From Hujiaoplasma nucleasis (GTDB taxonomy: Bacteria > Bacillota_I > Bacilli_A > Izemoplasmatales > Hujiaoplasmataceae), in NCBI RefSeq assembly GCF_013745115.1, contig NZ_CP051151.1, positions 1,426,001 through 1,490,000 on the forward strand: a stretch of 64,000 bases of DNA, in the 5' to 3' direction. Below, in pieces: positions 23,746 through 32,188 of this stretch. The notes beneath the pieces were generated by a model that had not been told where the DNA came from, did not search any database, and saw only the letters and a list, made by a program, of their open reading frames with translations. A program made the position numbers and the translations under genes. The stretch's first letter is position 1. Every line of letters begins with the position of its first letter.

Positions 23746-24470
23746 ATAAAATAGGTGAAGGAAAAACAGCTGAAGTATTTTCAGATGGTCAATATGCATA
23801 TAAGAAATATCGTGATCATTACGATATTAGAAATATAGAGTATGAAGTTAAGGTGCAAAATGAAATATTCAATAAAACCAATTTGAATGTATGTCATTAT
23901 GATATTGAAAATAATATGATTAAAATGACTTTATTAAATGGTATAGAGTTTGCTGATAGGATTAGGTTAGAAAAGTATAAATTATGGTTAGAAGATTTTA
24001 CTGACCTACAGTGTCAAACCTATGAATACGATCAAATTGAGTTGTTGGATGTTTATCAAGTTTTTAATAAGCAAGTCATGGCTTCTAGTCTTGATGATTC
24101 TTTAAAAAATAAAGCCTTAGTATCCCTAAGCAAAATTGATAAGATTTATAAATTATGTCATCTTGATTTTCATCCTCTAAATATTATTTATACTGAAGAC
24201 AAATATTTTATAATTGATTGGACAAATGCAAAATTAGCGCATCCAGTCATGGATATAGCAAGTACTTATATTATCTTTAGACAATACTTAAAAAGACAAG
24301 CAAACAAGTATTTGAATATGATGATTAAGAAGACTGGATACAATAAAGATCAAATATGTAATGCTTTGCCTATCATGGCTTTTATTAAGTTAAGAGAAAG
24401 TGACCATGAAGACAATCAGTTTTTAATTGATTTAATTAATGGAAATGATTTGATTTATGATAGATACTAA
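23742..24470 (+). CDS. Aminoglycoside phosphotransferase-family kinase
   Basis: A 242-aa small-molecule kinase of the APH/choline kinase fold. N-terminal IGEGKTAEVFSDGQYAYKKY forms the nucleotide loop and lysine. The catalytic loop is LCHLDFHPLNIIY (the HxDxxxxN pattern) and the metal-binding aspartate is in FIIDWTNAKLAHPVMDIA. It could phosphorylate an antibiotic or a metabolite. It is translationally coupled to the cyclase-like gene upstream and overlaps the GNAT gene downstream by 14 bases. Confidence 0.8.
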   Translation: MNKIGEGKTAEVFSDGQYAYKKYRDHYDIRNIEYEVKVQNEIFNKTNLNVCHYDIENNMIKMTLLNGIEFADRIRLEKYKLWLEDFTDLQCQTYEYDQIELLDVYQVFNKQVMASSLDDSLKNKALVSLSKIDKIYKLCHLDFHPLNIIYTEDKYFIIDWTNAKLAHPVMDIASTYIIFRQYLKRQANKYLNMMIKKTGYNKDQICNALPIMAFIKLRESDHEDNQFLIDLINGNDLIYDRY

Positions 24471-24963
24471 TCGTTTAATATTAAGAAAATTTACAGATAG
24501 TGATTTAGATGCTTATTATCAAATCATGAAAGAAAAATCTGTTTACCAATGGTTAGGCAAGGGTGGGCAAAGAACTAAAGAGCATGTACTAAAAACGATA
24601 GAGTATTATAAAAAACATTGGATACAATATGGTATAGGTAATTTTGCAGTTTACTTAAAAGATAAAAATGAACTTATTGGCCATTGTGGTTTTAATTGCA
24701 TCGATGAACTCGGTGGATTTGAATTGCTTTATGCTTTGTCTGAGGACCACTGGTATAAAGGTTATGCGAGCGAAGCAAGTATAGCCTGTCTTGAGTGGTT
24801 AGAAAAACAAGGGTCTCTTAGTAAGGTCTATGCTTTATCATATCCAGATAATCATAGATCAATTCACGTGATAGAAAAATTAAACTTTATATATATTGGA
24901 AACAAGCATTTATTCGGAGTGGATTTAAGAGCCTTTGAATTAAATTTCCAAAGTAGACACTAA
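24457..24963 (+). CDS. GNAT acetyltransferase (RimJ/RimL-like)
   Basis: A 168-aa N-acetyltransferase. It starts TNRLILRKFTDSDLDAYYQIM, as in RimJ/RimL-like enzymes, and ends with NHRSIHVIEKLNFIYIG, the usual GNAT acetyl-CoA-side helix and strand. The central EHWYKGYASEAS-like block (DHWYKGYASEASIACLEWL) is the acetyl-CoA loop. It is the last gene of the peptidase/cyclase-like/kinase operon. Acceptor unknown: ribosomal protein, peptide or antibiotic amine. Confidence 0.8.
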   Translation: MIDTNRLILRKFTDSDLDAYYQIMKEKSVYQWLGKGGQRTKEHVLKTIEYYKKHWIQYGIGNFAVYLKDKNELIGHCGFNCIDELGGFELLYALSEDHWYKGYASEASIACLEWLEKQGSLSKVYALSYPDNHRSIHVIEKLNFIYIGNKHLFGVDLRAFELNFQSRH

Positions 24964-25026
24964 ATTATAGGGTCTACTTTTTATTATGATTATAAATTAT
25001 TTAATGAAAATTCACACAACTTTTTC

Positions 25027-25077
25027 ATATATTTGCATAAAATTTGAATACTTTTTCAAATATAAGCAAAATATTTT
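25027..25077. promoter_or_regulatory. Long dyad upstream of the sugar operon, putative operator
   Basis: Inner arms ATTTGAA (25042-25048) and TTCAAAT (25055-25061); outer arms ATATTTGC and GCAAAATAT continue the symmetry with one extra base. It lies just upstream of the promoter, a fitting place for the DeoR-type regulator or another activator. Confidence 0.5.
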
Positions 25078-25086
25078 AAAATAATC

Positions 25087-25115
25087 TTGACACCAATGAA
25101 AATAAATGATAATAT
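25087..25115 (+). promoter_or_regulatory. Promoter of the sugar operon
   Basis: TTGACA (25087-25092), 17 bp, TAATAT (25110-25115). Ahead of the isomerase gene at 25157. Confidence 0.65.
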
Positions 25116-25156
25116 TTGAAATGTAATGAAAAGGCATGAGAAGGGGGGGAAGGTTA

Positions 25157-26083
25157 ATGGATTATTCAATAAGACTCAATGGCTTTTTATCTAAAGGTTA
25201 TTCATTAGAAGAAACTTTTAAAGCATTATCAACCATTGACGGCGCAACCCATGTTGATTTAAATTATCCGGAACATTTCGAAGGATTAAGTATTGAATCT
25301 ATGAAATCCTTGTTAAATAAATATAATTTAAAGGTTTCTAGTGTTGCGGCTAGATTTAGAGAAGGTTTTGAAAATGGTGAATTTACCAATCAAGATCCTA
25401 CAATTGTAAAAAAAGCTCTTGATATTGTTAAGAAATCAGCTGATATGGCTGTAGCTTTAGATTGTAATCATGTAATTTTATGGTTTGCTCAAGATGGATG
25501 GACTTATCCTTTTGAAGTAGATTATGAAAAAATCTGGGTTCAATCAAGAGATTGCATAAGAGAATGTTGTGATTATAATAAGGAAGTAGATTTTTCCATT
25601 GAATATAAACCTTTTGAACCAAGAACATTTTCTTTATATTCATCAGCGGCTATTACAGCCATGATGGCTAAAGAAGTTGATCGTAAAAATATATTTGTAA
25701 CAATGGATTTAGCGCATGTATATATGAAAGATGAAATGCCATCGTTTTCAGTGTCGCTATTAATGCATCATCATTTATTATCTGCTATACATGTTAATGA
25801 TGGTTATGGTTTACAAGATGATGGTTTATTGGTTGGTTCAATAAGATTTATTCAAACATTAGAATTCTATTATTATTTAATAAAATATAAATATGATAAG
25901 GCTATTTATTTTGATACATTCCCAATCAGGGAAAAACCTGAAGAAGAAGTAAAACAAAATATTCGAATGTCAAATAAAATATTCGAGTTAATTCATATGA
26001 TAGGTATGGATAAGATTGAAGAAATCATTAAAAAGAATGATGCGATTCAAGCTCAAGAAATAATGATGATGTGTTTAAAATAA
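25157..26083 (+). CDS. Sugar phosphate isomerase/epimerase (xylose-isomerase-like TIM barrel)
   Basis: A 308-aa AP-endonuclease-2 superfamily enzyme. The ATG at 25157 follows a strong AAGGGGGGGAAGG site; the in-frame ATG at 25136 precedes it and is unlikely. The metal-site glutamate is in DFSIEYKPFEPR, and TMDLAHVY and AIHVNDGYG supply the typical aspartate and histidine ligands. It heads the allose-type operon and probably interconverts a hexose or ketohexose, such as allose/allulose or another epimer pair, feeding the kinases downstream. The exact substrate is not readable from sequence. Confidence 0.75.
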   Translation: MDYSIRLNGFLSKGYSLEETFKALSTIDGATHVDLNYPEHFEGLSIESMKSLLNKYNLKVSSVAARFREGFENGEFTNQDPTIVKKALDIVKKSADMAVALDCNHVILWFAQDGWTYPFEVDYEKIWVQSRDCIRECCDYNKEVDFSIEYKPFEPRTFSLYSSAAITAMMAKEVDRKNIFVTMDLAHVYMKDEMPSFSVSLLMHHHLLSAIHVNDGYGLQDDGLLVGSIRFIQTLEFYYYLIKYKYDKAIYFDTFPIREKPEEEVKQNIRMSNKIFELIHMIGMDKIEEIIKKNDAIQAQEIMMMCLK

Positions 26084-26104
26084 TCATTTTTCTTGAAATA
26101 AAAA

Positions 26105-26118
26105 TGTAAGCGATTTTA
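26105..26118 (+). promoter_or_regulatory. cre-like site (CcpA), with promoter -10 at 26138-26143
   Basis: TGTAAGCGATTTTA matches the cre consensus TGWAANCGNTNWCA at 13 of 14 positions and overlaps the expected -35 region of a promoter with TATAAT at 26138-26143. Suggests carbon catabolite repression of the transporter. Confidence 0.6.
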
Positions 26119-26172
26119 TATGTCCTTAATAAAAATTTATAATATAAATATAAGGGAAAGAAGGAGAAGAAA

Positions 26173-27282
26173 ATGAAAAAAGTTTTAGGTTTATTTATTG
26201 TTTTATTTGCAGTATTTGCTTTAGCTGCTTGTGGTGGAGAAGAAAGAGAACCAATTCCAACAGCTAATCCAGAAGGTTTCAATCCGGATACAAATACGGA
26301 TGCAGTAAACTATTATGATTTAAGAGAAGATTTAGGTGCAGTTCCTTTATTAGAAGGCGAATACACATTTGGTGGTGTAGCTAAAGCTTTCGAAAATGAA
26401 TATTGGAGAACTCTAAAAACTGGTATGGAAACTGGTGCAGCTAAATTTTACGAAGGCGGAATTAACGTTACAATTGACATGAGATCTGCATTAGGTGAAG
26501 GAGACCAAACTGGTCAATTAGCTATCGTTCAAGATATGATTACTAGAGATTATGATGCTATCTTAGTTTCACCGATTACAGATGGTAACTTAGTGCCTGG
26601 GGTTGAAGATGCATTAGAAGCTGGTATTCCAGTGGTAAATGTTAATGACGGTATCGTTGCAATTGCTCCTAATTTTGTAGGACCAAATGCTTATGAAAAC
26701 GGTGTTTTAGCAGCTCATTATGTTGGACAACAACTTGGTGGTGCTAGCGCTGAAGGTCAAGTCGCAATCGTTACAGGCATGTCAGGAGCTTTTGCTGCTA
26801 GACAAAGAACTGCTGGTTTCAAAGAAACATTAGAAGCAAACTATCCTGGTATCGTTGTTGTTGAAGAACAAACAGCTAACTGGTCAAGAGAAGAAGCTAG
26901 AAACTTAGCTAACACATGGTTTACAACTTATGATGGTTCAACACCTGAAAAAACTTTAGATGCAATTTTTGCTAATAATGATACAATGGCTTTAGGTATT
27001 GTTGAAGCTAACGAATCTAATGCTAATGTTGATCCAATCATCGTTGGTGTTGATGGAATCTCTGAAGCATATGATGCTATCCGTGAAGGTAAATTAGATG
27101 CTACAGTAGATAGTTTCCCATTATTCAAAGGTCAAATCGCAGTTGAAATGGCAATTAGAATTTTAGCTGGACAAGATGTTCCGCGTGTTGTTCATACACC
27201 ACAAGCTTTAATCACTATTGACAATGTTGATCAATCAGCAGAAACAATTATCGCTTGGACAGATCCTGAAATAGAAGAATAA
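26173..27282 (+). CDS. Sugar ABC transporter substrate-binding lipoprotein (AlsB/RbsB-like)
   Basis: A 369-aa extracellular binding protein of the ribose/allose/xylose family. Signal peptide and lipobox LAAC put the acylated cysteine at residue 20. The periplasmic-binding fold is evident from QDMITRDYDAILVSPITDG, INVNDGI-like VVNVNDGIVAI, GQVAIVTGMSGAFAARQRTAGF and VDGISEAYDAIREGK. It is preceded by GGGAAAGAAGGAG. A stable hairpin without a T-run follows the gene, which would let it be made in excess over the membrane parts. Confidence 0.88.
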   Translation: MKKVLGLFIVLFAVFALAACGGEEREPIPTANPEGFNPDTNTDAVNYYDLREDLGAVPLLEGEYTFGGVAKAFENEYWRTLKTGMETGAAKFYEGGINVTIDMRSALGEGDQTGQLAIVQDMITRDYDAILVSPITDGNLVPGVEDALEAGIPVVNVNDGIVAIAPNFVGPNAYENGVLAAHYVGQQLGGASAEGQVAIVTGMSGAFAARQRTAGFKETLEANYPGIVVVEEQTANWSREEARNLANTWFTTYDGSTPEKTLDAIFANNDTMALGIVEANESNANVDPIIVGVDGISEAYDAIREGKLDATVDSFPLFKGQIAVEMAIRILAGQDVPRVVHTPQALITIDNVDQSAETIIAWTDPEIEE

Positions 27283-27305
27283 GATTTTAGATAATACGTA
27301 TGAAT

Positions 27306-27340
27306 TTATGGTAGAATAGACTTGTTTTATTCTACCATAA
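27306..27340 (+). other. Stable intercistronic hairpin after the binding-protein gene
   Basis: A perfect 13-bp stem (27306-27318 with 27328-27340, core GGTAGAATA/TATTCTACC) over a 9-base loop, no T-run. Likely protects the upstream mRNA 3' end or partially attenuates transcription. Confidence 0.75.
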
Positions 27341-27368
27341 TTCTTATGAATGATAGAGGTGGCAAATA

Positions 27369-28868
27369 ATGAGTGAATATATTGAATTCAAGAATATCTC
27401 AAAAAGTTTTGGTAAAATTGAAGTCCTTCATGACATTAGTTTTTCTATCAAACAAGGGGAAATACATGCCTTGTTAGGAGAAAATGGTGCTGGAAAGTCA
27501 ACTTTATTAAATATTTTTCATGGTGTCTACCAAGATTATACTGGTGAGATCTTTTATAATCATGAACCTGTTAGGTTTAAGTCAGTTTTTGATGCGAATC
27601 AAGCTGGTATTGCTAAAGTACATCAAGAGATCAATTTGGTTAATGAGTTAACTGTAGGAGAAAATATAGCATTAGGTCAAGAAGATTCTAAAGGTATTTT
27701 TATTGATCGTAAGAAAATTGATGTTAAAGCTAACGAAATACTAGATGAATTAGGTTGTGTTTTTAGATCGAGAACCAAAGTTGCTTCTTTAACTGCTGGT
27801 GAAAAACAAATGGTATTGATTGCTAAGGCTTTATATGCTAACGCCAATACAATTTCATTTGATGAACCTACGGCTGCATTAAGTAATAATGAGATTGATC
27901 ATTTCTTTGCTACAGTAAAGAAGTTAAAAGCTAAAGGGGTTACCATCATCTATGTATCCCATAGACTAGCAGAGATATTTCAAATTTGTGATCGGGTAAC
28001 TGTATTTTTAGATGGTAAATATGTGGATACTTACGATGCAAAGACCATTAGTAAAGAAAAGTTAATTCATTCTATGGTAGGGCGAGATGTTGAGATGTTT
28101 GCTCAAAGAAAAATGCCTAAGTTATATACAGATGAAGTTGCAATTAAAGTTGAAGATTTACATAAGGATAAAGTATTTACAGGTATTAACTTTCAAGTAA
28201 GAAAAGGTGAAATATTTGGTCTATACGGGCTTGTTGGTTCAAAAAGAACTGATGTTGTCAGAGCTATTTTTGGTGCAGAAGAAAATGTATCCGGAAATAT
28301 TTATATAGATGGAGAGTTAAGACATATTCACTCGACATCTGATGCCATTAAATATGGTATAGGTTTGGTTCCAGAAGAACGCAAATCACAGGGATTTATT
28401 AAGGTTTTTAATAACAGTGAAAACATCACATTAACTGATGTTGATAGATACGTTGAACACTTTATTATTAATGATAAAAAGAAACGTCTTAGTTCAGAAG
28501 ATTACATTGAAAAACTCAATGTTCATCCTAGAGATTCTAGAAAAATGACCGCTACTTTAAGTGGTGGTAATCAACAAAAAGTAGTCATTGCTAAATGGCT
28601 TCATAGGAACTCTAATATATTAATTTTAGATGAACCTACCAAGGGTATTGATGTAGGTGCTAAAGAAGAAATTTATAACCTTTTAGAAGAATTAGCTTCT
28701 CAAGGTAAAACGATTATTATTGTGTCTTCAGAGTTGCCTGAAATTGTAGGTTTATGTGATACAGTCATGGTAATGTCAGAAGGAAAACAAGTTGCTCTAT
28801 TGAAAGAAGAGCATATCAATGAAAAAGAAATATTAAAATTTGCATTAGGCGGTGACTCTGATGAGTAA
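27369..28868 (+). CDS. Sugar ABC transporter ATP-binding protein (AlsA/RbsA-like)
   Basis: A 499-aa double-NBD ATPase of the carbohydrate uptake CUT2 type. First NBD: Walker A GENGAGKST, signature LTAGEKQMV, Walker B FDEPTAALS. Second NBD: degenerate Walker A GLVGSKRTDV, as in RbsA, signature LSGGNQQKVV, Walker B LDEPTKGIDVG. It energises the permease encoded immediately downstream, overlapping it by 8 bases. Confidence 0.92.
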   Translation: MSEYIEFKNISKSFGKIEVLHDISFSIKQGEIHALLGENGAGKSTLLNIFHGVYQDYTGEIFYNHEPVRFKSVFDANQAGIAKVHQEINLVNELTVGENIALGQEDSKGIFIDRKKIDVKANEILDELGCVFRSRTKVASLTAGEKQMVLIAKALYANANTISFDEPTAALSNNEIDHFFATVKKLKAKGVTIIYVSHRLAEIFQICDRVTVFLDGKYVDTYDAKTISKEKLIHSMVGRDVEMFAQRKMPKLYTDEVAIKVEDLHKDKVFTGINFQVRKGEIFGLYGLVGSKRTDVVRAIFGAEENVSGNIYIDGELRHIHSTSDAIKYGIGLVPEERKSQGFIKVFNNSENITLTDVDRYVEHFIINDKKKRLSSEDYIEKLNVHPRDSRKMTATLSGGNQQKVVIAKWLHRNSNILILDEPTKGIDVGAKEEIYNLLEELASQGKTIIIVSSELPEIVGLCDTVMVMSEGKQVALLKEEHINEKEILKFALGGDSDE

Positions 28869-29859
28869 AGTGAAATCATTTTTAAAAAATAAATTTTCAT
28901 TAGTAAATATTAAGAATGCTGTTGAATCAAGAGAAGGTCTTTTGATTATTTCCATTCTATTGATATTTGTTGTATTTACAATTATCGATCCAATTTATAT
29001 ATATCCAAGAAATATGGTCAATATTTTAGAACAATCTGTCGTTAACGGTTTCTTGGCAGTTGGTATTACCTTCGCCATTGTCTTGGCTGGTATTGATTTA
29101 TCGATTGGTTCTATTTATGCCCTAGCTATTGTTTTTGTTTCTAAATTCTTAGTGGCGGGTGTTAATCCATTTATAGCTATTATATTAGGGATAATTATTG
29201 GTGCCATTTTTGGTGGGTTTAACGGATTATTAATATCTAAATTAAAGTTGCAACCTTTTATCGCAACACTAGGTACCATGAGTGTATATAGGGGGATTGC
29301 TTATATCGTAACTCAAGGGAATCCTGTTTTAGGTATTCCAGATAATTATAGATCTATCTTAAATTCAAATACCTTTGGGTCAATCATTCCTGTTTCTATT
29401 TTCATTTTAATTGCCTTTGTGATTTTAACACAAATCATATTAAAGAAAACCAAACCAGGGACCTACATATATTCTGTAGGTGGTAATGAAGAATCTGCTT
29501 TCTTATCAGGTATTAAAATTGATAGAATTAAAATATTAGGTTATGCTTTTTCTGGTATTGGTGGAGCTATTGCTGGTATGGTATTACTTGCTCAATTAGG
29601 AACTGGAGAACCTATAGCTGGGACTGGCGCTGAATTAAATGCCATTGCAGCTACAGCCATTGGTGGGACTAGTTTGGCAGGTGGTAAGGGTTCACCTGTT
29701 GCTGCATTCTTAGGGGCTATATTACTATCTGCTTTAAAAGTTGGTTTGATTGTTGCTATGGTACCAACTTTCTGGCAATATGTTGCGACTGGTGCTATTA
29801 TTATTGTAGCTGCTTCAGTTGAAATTATTCAAAAACGATTAAAAAGAGCGACGACTTAA
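28861..29859 (+). CDS. Sugar ABC transporter permease (AlsC/RbsC-like)
   Basis: A 332-aa CUT2-family permease with about ten membrane helices. The conserved GIDLSIGSIYALA, QPFIATLGTM(S)VYRGIAY, and AIAATAIGGTSLAGGKGSPVAAFLGA blocks identify the RbsC/AlsC/XylH family. The ATG at 28861 is taken because it lies 8 bases inside the ATPase gene behind GGCGGTGA; a GTG three codons earlier is less likely. It forms the channel with the ATPase and the lipoprotein. Confidence 0.92.
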   Translation: MSKVKSFLKNKFSLVNIKNAVESREGLLIISILLIFVVFTIIDPIYIYPRNMVNILEQSVVNGFLAVGITFAIVLAGIDLSIGSIYALAIVFVSKFLVAGVNPFIAIILGIIIGAIFGGFNGLLISKLKLQPFIATLGTMSVYRGIAYIVTQGNPVLGIPDNYRSILNSNTFGSIIPVSIFILIAFVILTQIILKKTKPGTYIYSVGGNEESAFLSGIKIDRIKILGYAFSGIGGAIAGMVLLAQLGTGEPIAGTGAELNAIAATAIGGTSLAGGKGSPVAAFLGAILLSALKVGLIVAMVPTFWQYVATGAIIIVAASVEIIQKRLKRATT

Positions 29860-29868
29860 GGAGATAAA

Positions 29869-30756
29869 ATGAAAAACAAGTATGTTTCAGTGATTGGAAG
29901 TCTAAATTATGATTTTTTCTTAAAAGTGAATAGATTGCCAAAACCTGGTGAAAATATGCATGCTAAAGATCTTAAGTTTTCTTGTGGAGGTAAAGGCGCA
30001 AATCAAGCTTACCAAATGGGTAAACTGGGTTTAAATGTCTACATGATTGGTTGTGTAGGCGATGATGAGTATGGAGATAAATGTATCCAAAGTTTAAATG
30101 ATGCTAAGGTCAATACTTCATTCATAAGAAGAGTTCATTGTAATACTGGTTTAGGCTTTGTAAGTGTTCAAGAAGATGGTGAAGTATCTGCCATCCTTGA
30201 TGAAGGTGCCAATGCTTTTGTGAGCATTGATATGATTAAAGCCTTATATGATCATATATTTAATAGTGAGTATGTTGTATTACAAATGGAAATTCCAATG
30301 GAAACCATAAAGTACATCATCAAAGAAGCTGAGAAACATGATGTTAAAATTGTTTTAAATCCTGCACCTGCTCAAGAACTTGAAGAAAAATACTTAAATA
30401 AAGTTCATTATTTGATTGTCAATGAAGTTGAAGCTGGCTTTTATTTAGGTGAAAACTATAGTGATGAAGAACTTTTAGAACATGGTTTTGATTTAAGAAA
30501 AAAAGTTAAATCCGGATTGATATTGACTTTAGGTTCTAAAGGCAGTTATTATATAGATGAATATAGAACATTTATTCCTATTGTAAAAGCAAAGGCTGTC
30601 GATTCGACAGGCGCTGGGGATTCTTATATAGGATCATTCGTCTACGGTTTGTTTAATGGTTATACACCTGTTGAGTCTTGTCAACTAGGCGCAAGGTCTT
30701 CTGCTCAAACTGTTGAAGCTTTTGGAAGAGAATCAATGCCATCTATGTTAAAATAA
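29869..30756 (+). CDS. PfkB-family sugar kinase (ribokinase-like)
   Basis: A 295-aa ribokinase-like enzyme. N-terminal GSLNYDFFLKVNRLPKPGEN, the substrate-side CGGKGANQAYQMGKLG, and the C-terminal catalytic VDSTGAGDSYIGSFVYG with the anion hole and base aspartate are intact. It resembles RbsK. In this allose-type operon it may phosphorylate a pentose or ketohexose such as allulose, giving a second entry besides the ROK kinase. It lies 9 bases after the permease with an AAGGAGA site. Confidence 0.85.
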   Translation: MKNKYVSVIGSLNYDFFLKVNRLPKPGENMHAKDLKFSCGGKGANQAYQMGKLGLNVYMIGCVGDDEYGDKCIQSLNDAKVNTSFIRRVHCNTGLGFVSVQEDGEVSAILDEGANAFVSIDMIKALYDHIFNSEYVVLQMEIPMETIKYIIKEAEKHDVKIVLNPAPAQELEEKYLNKVHYLIVNEVEAGFYLGENYSDEELLEHGFDLRKKVKSGLILTLGSKGSYYIDEYRTFIPIVKAKAVDSTGAGDSYIGSFVYGLFNGYTPVESCQLGARSSAQTVEAFGRESMPSMLK

Positions 30757-30773
30757 TAACTGAGGTGAGAATA

Positions 30774-31511
30774 ATGTTACCCTATGAAAGAAAAAAAGTC
30801 ATTGAAGAATTTTTAGAAAAAAATGGAGAGACTACTATTGATGATATTTGTGATATCACAAAAGATGTCTCAGTATCAACCATTCGTAGAGATTTAAAAA
30901 CCTTAGAAAATGAAGGTGTTATTTCTGTCTATTATGGTGGTATTGTTAAATTGAATCAGTACTCAACTGAGCAAAAAATTGAAAGTAAGAGACTAACCAA
31001 TATTGAAGCTAAAAAAAGTATTGCTAAGTATGCAGCTTCTTTAGTAAAGCCTGATGAAACGATTTTTCTTGATTCAGGGTCGACAGTGGCTGAAATGATT
31101 CATCATTTAGACCGATCTGTCAAGGTTATTACAACTTCCTTAGATATTGTGATGAACAATAAGAATAATTTAGAAATTCATCTTTTGGGTGGTAAGGTTT
31201 CAGATGTTAGAAATTCTGTTTATGGTATAACAACCATTGATCAAGTTTCTGATTTTATATTTGAAAAAGCATTTCTTGGTGCTAATGGTATTGGTGAAAA
31301 ACATGGAATTACAACACCATCTACTGAGGAATCTATGTTAAAGAAAAAAATCATTCAAAATTCTTCAAAAGTTTACTTTTTAATAGATAGTTCTAAAATA
31401 GGTAATTACTCTAATTGTAAAATTTCTAAAATCGATGAGAATTATGTGATTATGGAAAGTAAAAATCAATTGACAGAGATTTATAAGAATATTCTTTGTC
31501 CAGAAGACTAG
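30774..31511 (+). CDS. DeoR-family transcriptional regulator
   Basis: A 245-aa repressor. The ATG at 30774 follows GAGGTGAG; a GTG at 30765 overlaps that site. N-terminal DeoR helix-turn-helix (VSVSTIRRDLKTLENEGVISVYYGG) is followed by a DeoRC sugar-phosphate sensor domain with LDSGSTVAEM and the FLGANGIGEKHGITTPS block. It is embedded in the operon and probably senses a phosphorylated intermediate to control it. The dyad near 25050 is a candidate operator. Confidence 0.88.
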   Translation: MLPYERKKVIEEFLEKNGETTIDDICDITKDVSVSTIRRDLKTLENEGVISVYYGGIVKLNQYSTEQKIESKRLTNIEAKKSIAKYAASLVKPDETIFLDSGSTVAEMIHHLDRSVKVITTSLDIVMNNKNNLEIHLLGGKVSDVRNSVYGITTIDQVSDFIFEKAFLGANGIGEKHGITTPSTEESMLKKKIIQNSSKVYFLIDSSKIGNYSNCKISKIDENYVIMESKNQLTEIYKNILCPED

Positions 31512-31519
31512 GAGTGTGA

Positions 31520-32188
31520 ATGATGAAATATTTTGCGACATCAATGATGTGTGTGGATTACTTTAACTTAAAAGATCAAATTAAGATTATAGAAAAACAC
31601 ACAGACTACTATCATATTGATATAATGGATGGTCATTTTGTTCCAAATTTAGCCTTATCTTTTGATTTCATTAAACAGTTAAGAGCTTATACAAATAAAG
31701 CAATCGATGCTCATTTAATGATGACAGATCCTGAAAAATTCATTGACCTCTTAATGGAATTAAAAGTAGACTATATCTCTTTACATCCAAAAACAATTGA
31801 AAAAGATGTATTTAGAATTATCAAGAAACTTAAGGAAAATCATATTAAATTTGGTATAGTCTTAAGTCCAAGTATGGGTTTAGATGATATATATTATTAT
31901 CGTCATCATGTAGATAAAATAACAGTGATGACAGTTGAACCAGGTTTTGCAGGTCAAAAAGTGATACCTGAAGCTATTGATAAAATAAAAGAAGTGTTTG
32001 AATATAGAAAACAACACCAATTAGATTTTTTAATTGAAGTGGATGGTTCTAATAACTTTGAAACCTTTGAAGATTATTATAAAAATGGTACAGATATATT
32101 CATCTTAGGATCAACATTATTTAAAGAAGAAGATTTAAATCAATCTTATCAAAATATCAAAGATTATATTGGACGTATCCATGACTAA
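31520..32188 (+). CDS. alsE: D-allulose-6-phosphate 3-epimerase (AlsE-like)
   Basis: A 222-aa ribulose-phosphate epimerase-family enzyme. The metal and catalytic motifs are in place: HIDIMDGHFVPNL (H, D), the DAHLMMTDP histidine, TVMTVEPGFAGQ and IEVDGSNN with the second catalytic aspartate. The phrases YFHIDIMDGHFVPNL-like and KITVMTV(E)PGFAGQ are closer to E. coli AlsE than to Rpe as I remember them. It would convert D-allulose 6-phosphate to fructose 6-phosphate. It overlaps the ROK kinase by 8 bases. A generic Rpe is the alternative. Confidence 0.8.
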   Translation: MMKYFATSMMCVDYFNLKDQIKIIEKHTDYYHIDIMDGHFVPNLALSFDFIKQLRAYTNKAIDAHLMMTDPEKFIDLLMELKVDYISLHPKTIEKDVFRIIKKLKENHIKFGIVLSPSMGLDDIYYYRHHVDKITVMTVEPGFAGQKVIPEAIDKIKEVFEYRKQHQLDFLIEVDGSNNFETFEDYYKNGTDIFILGSTLFKEEDLNQSYQNIKDYIGRIHD

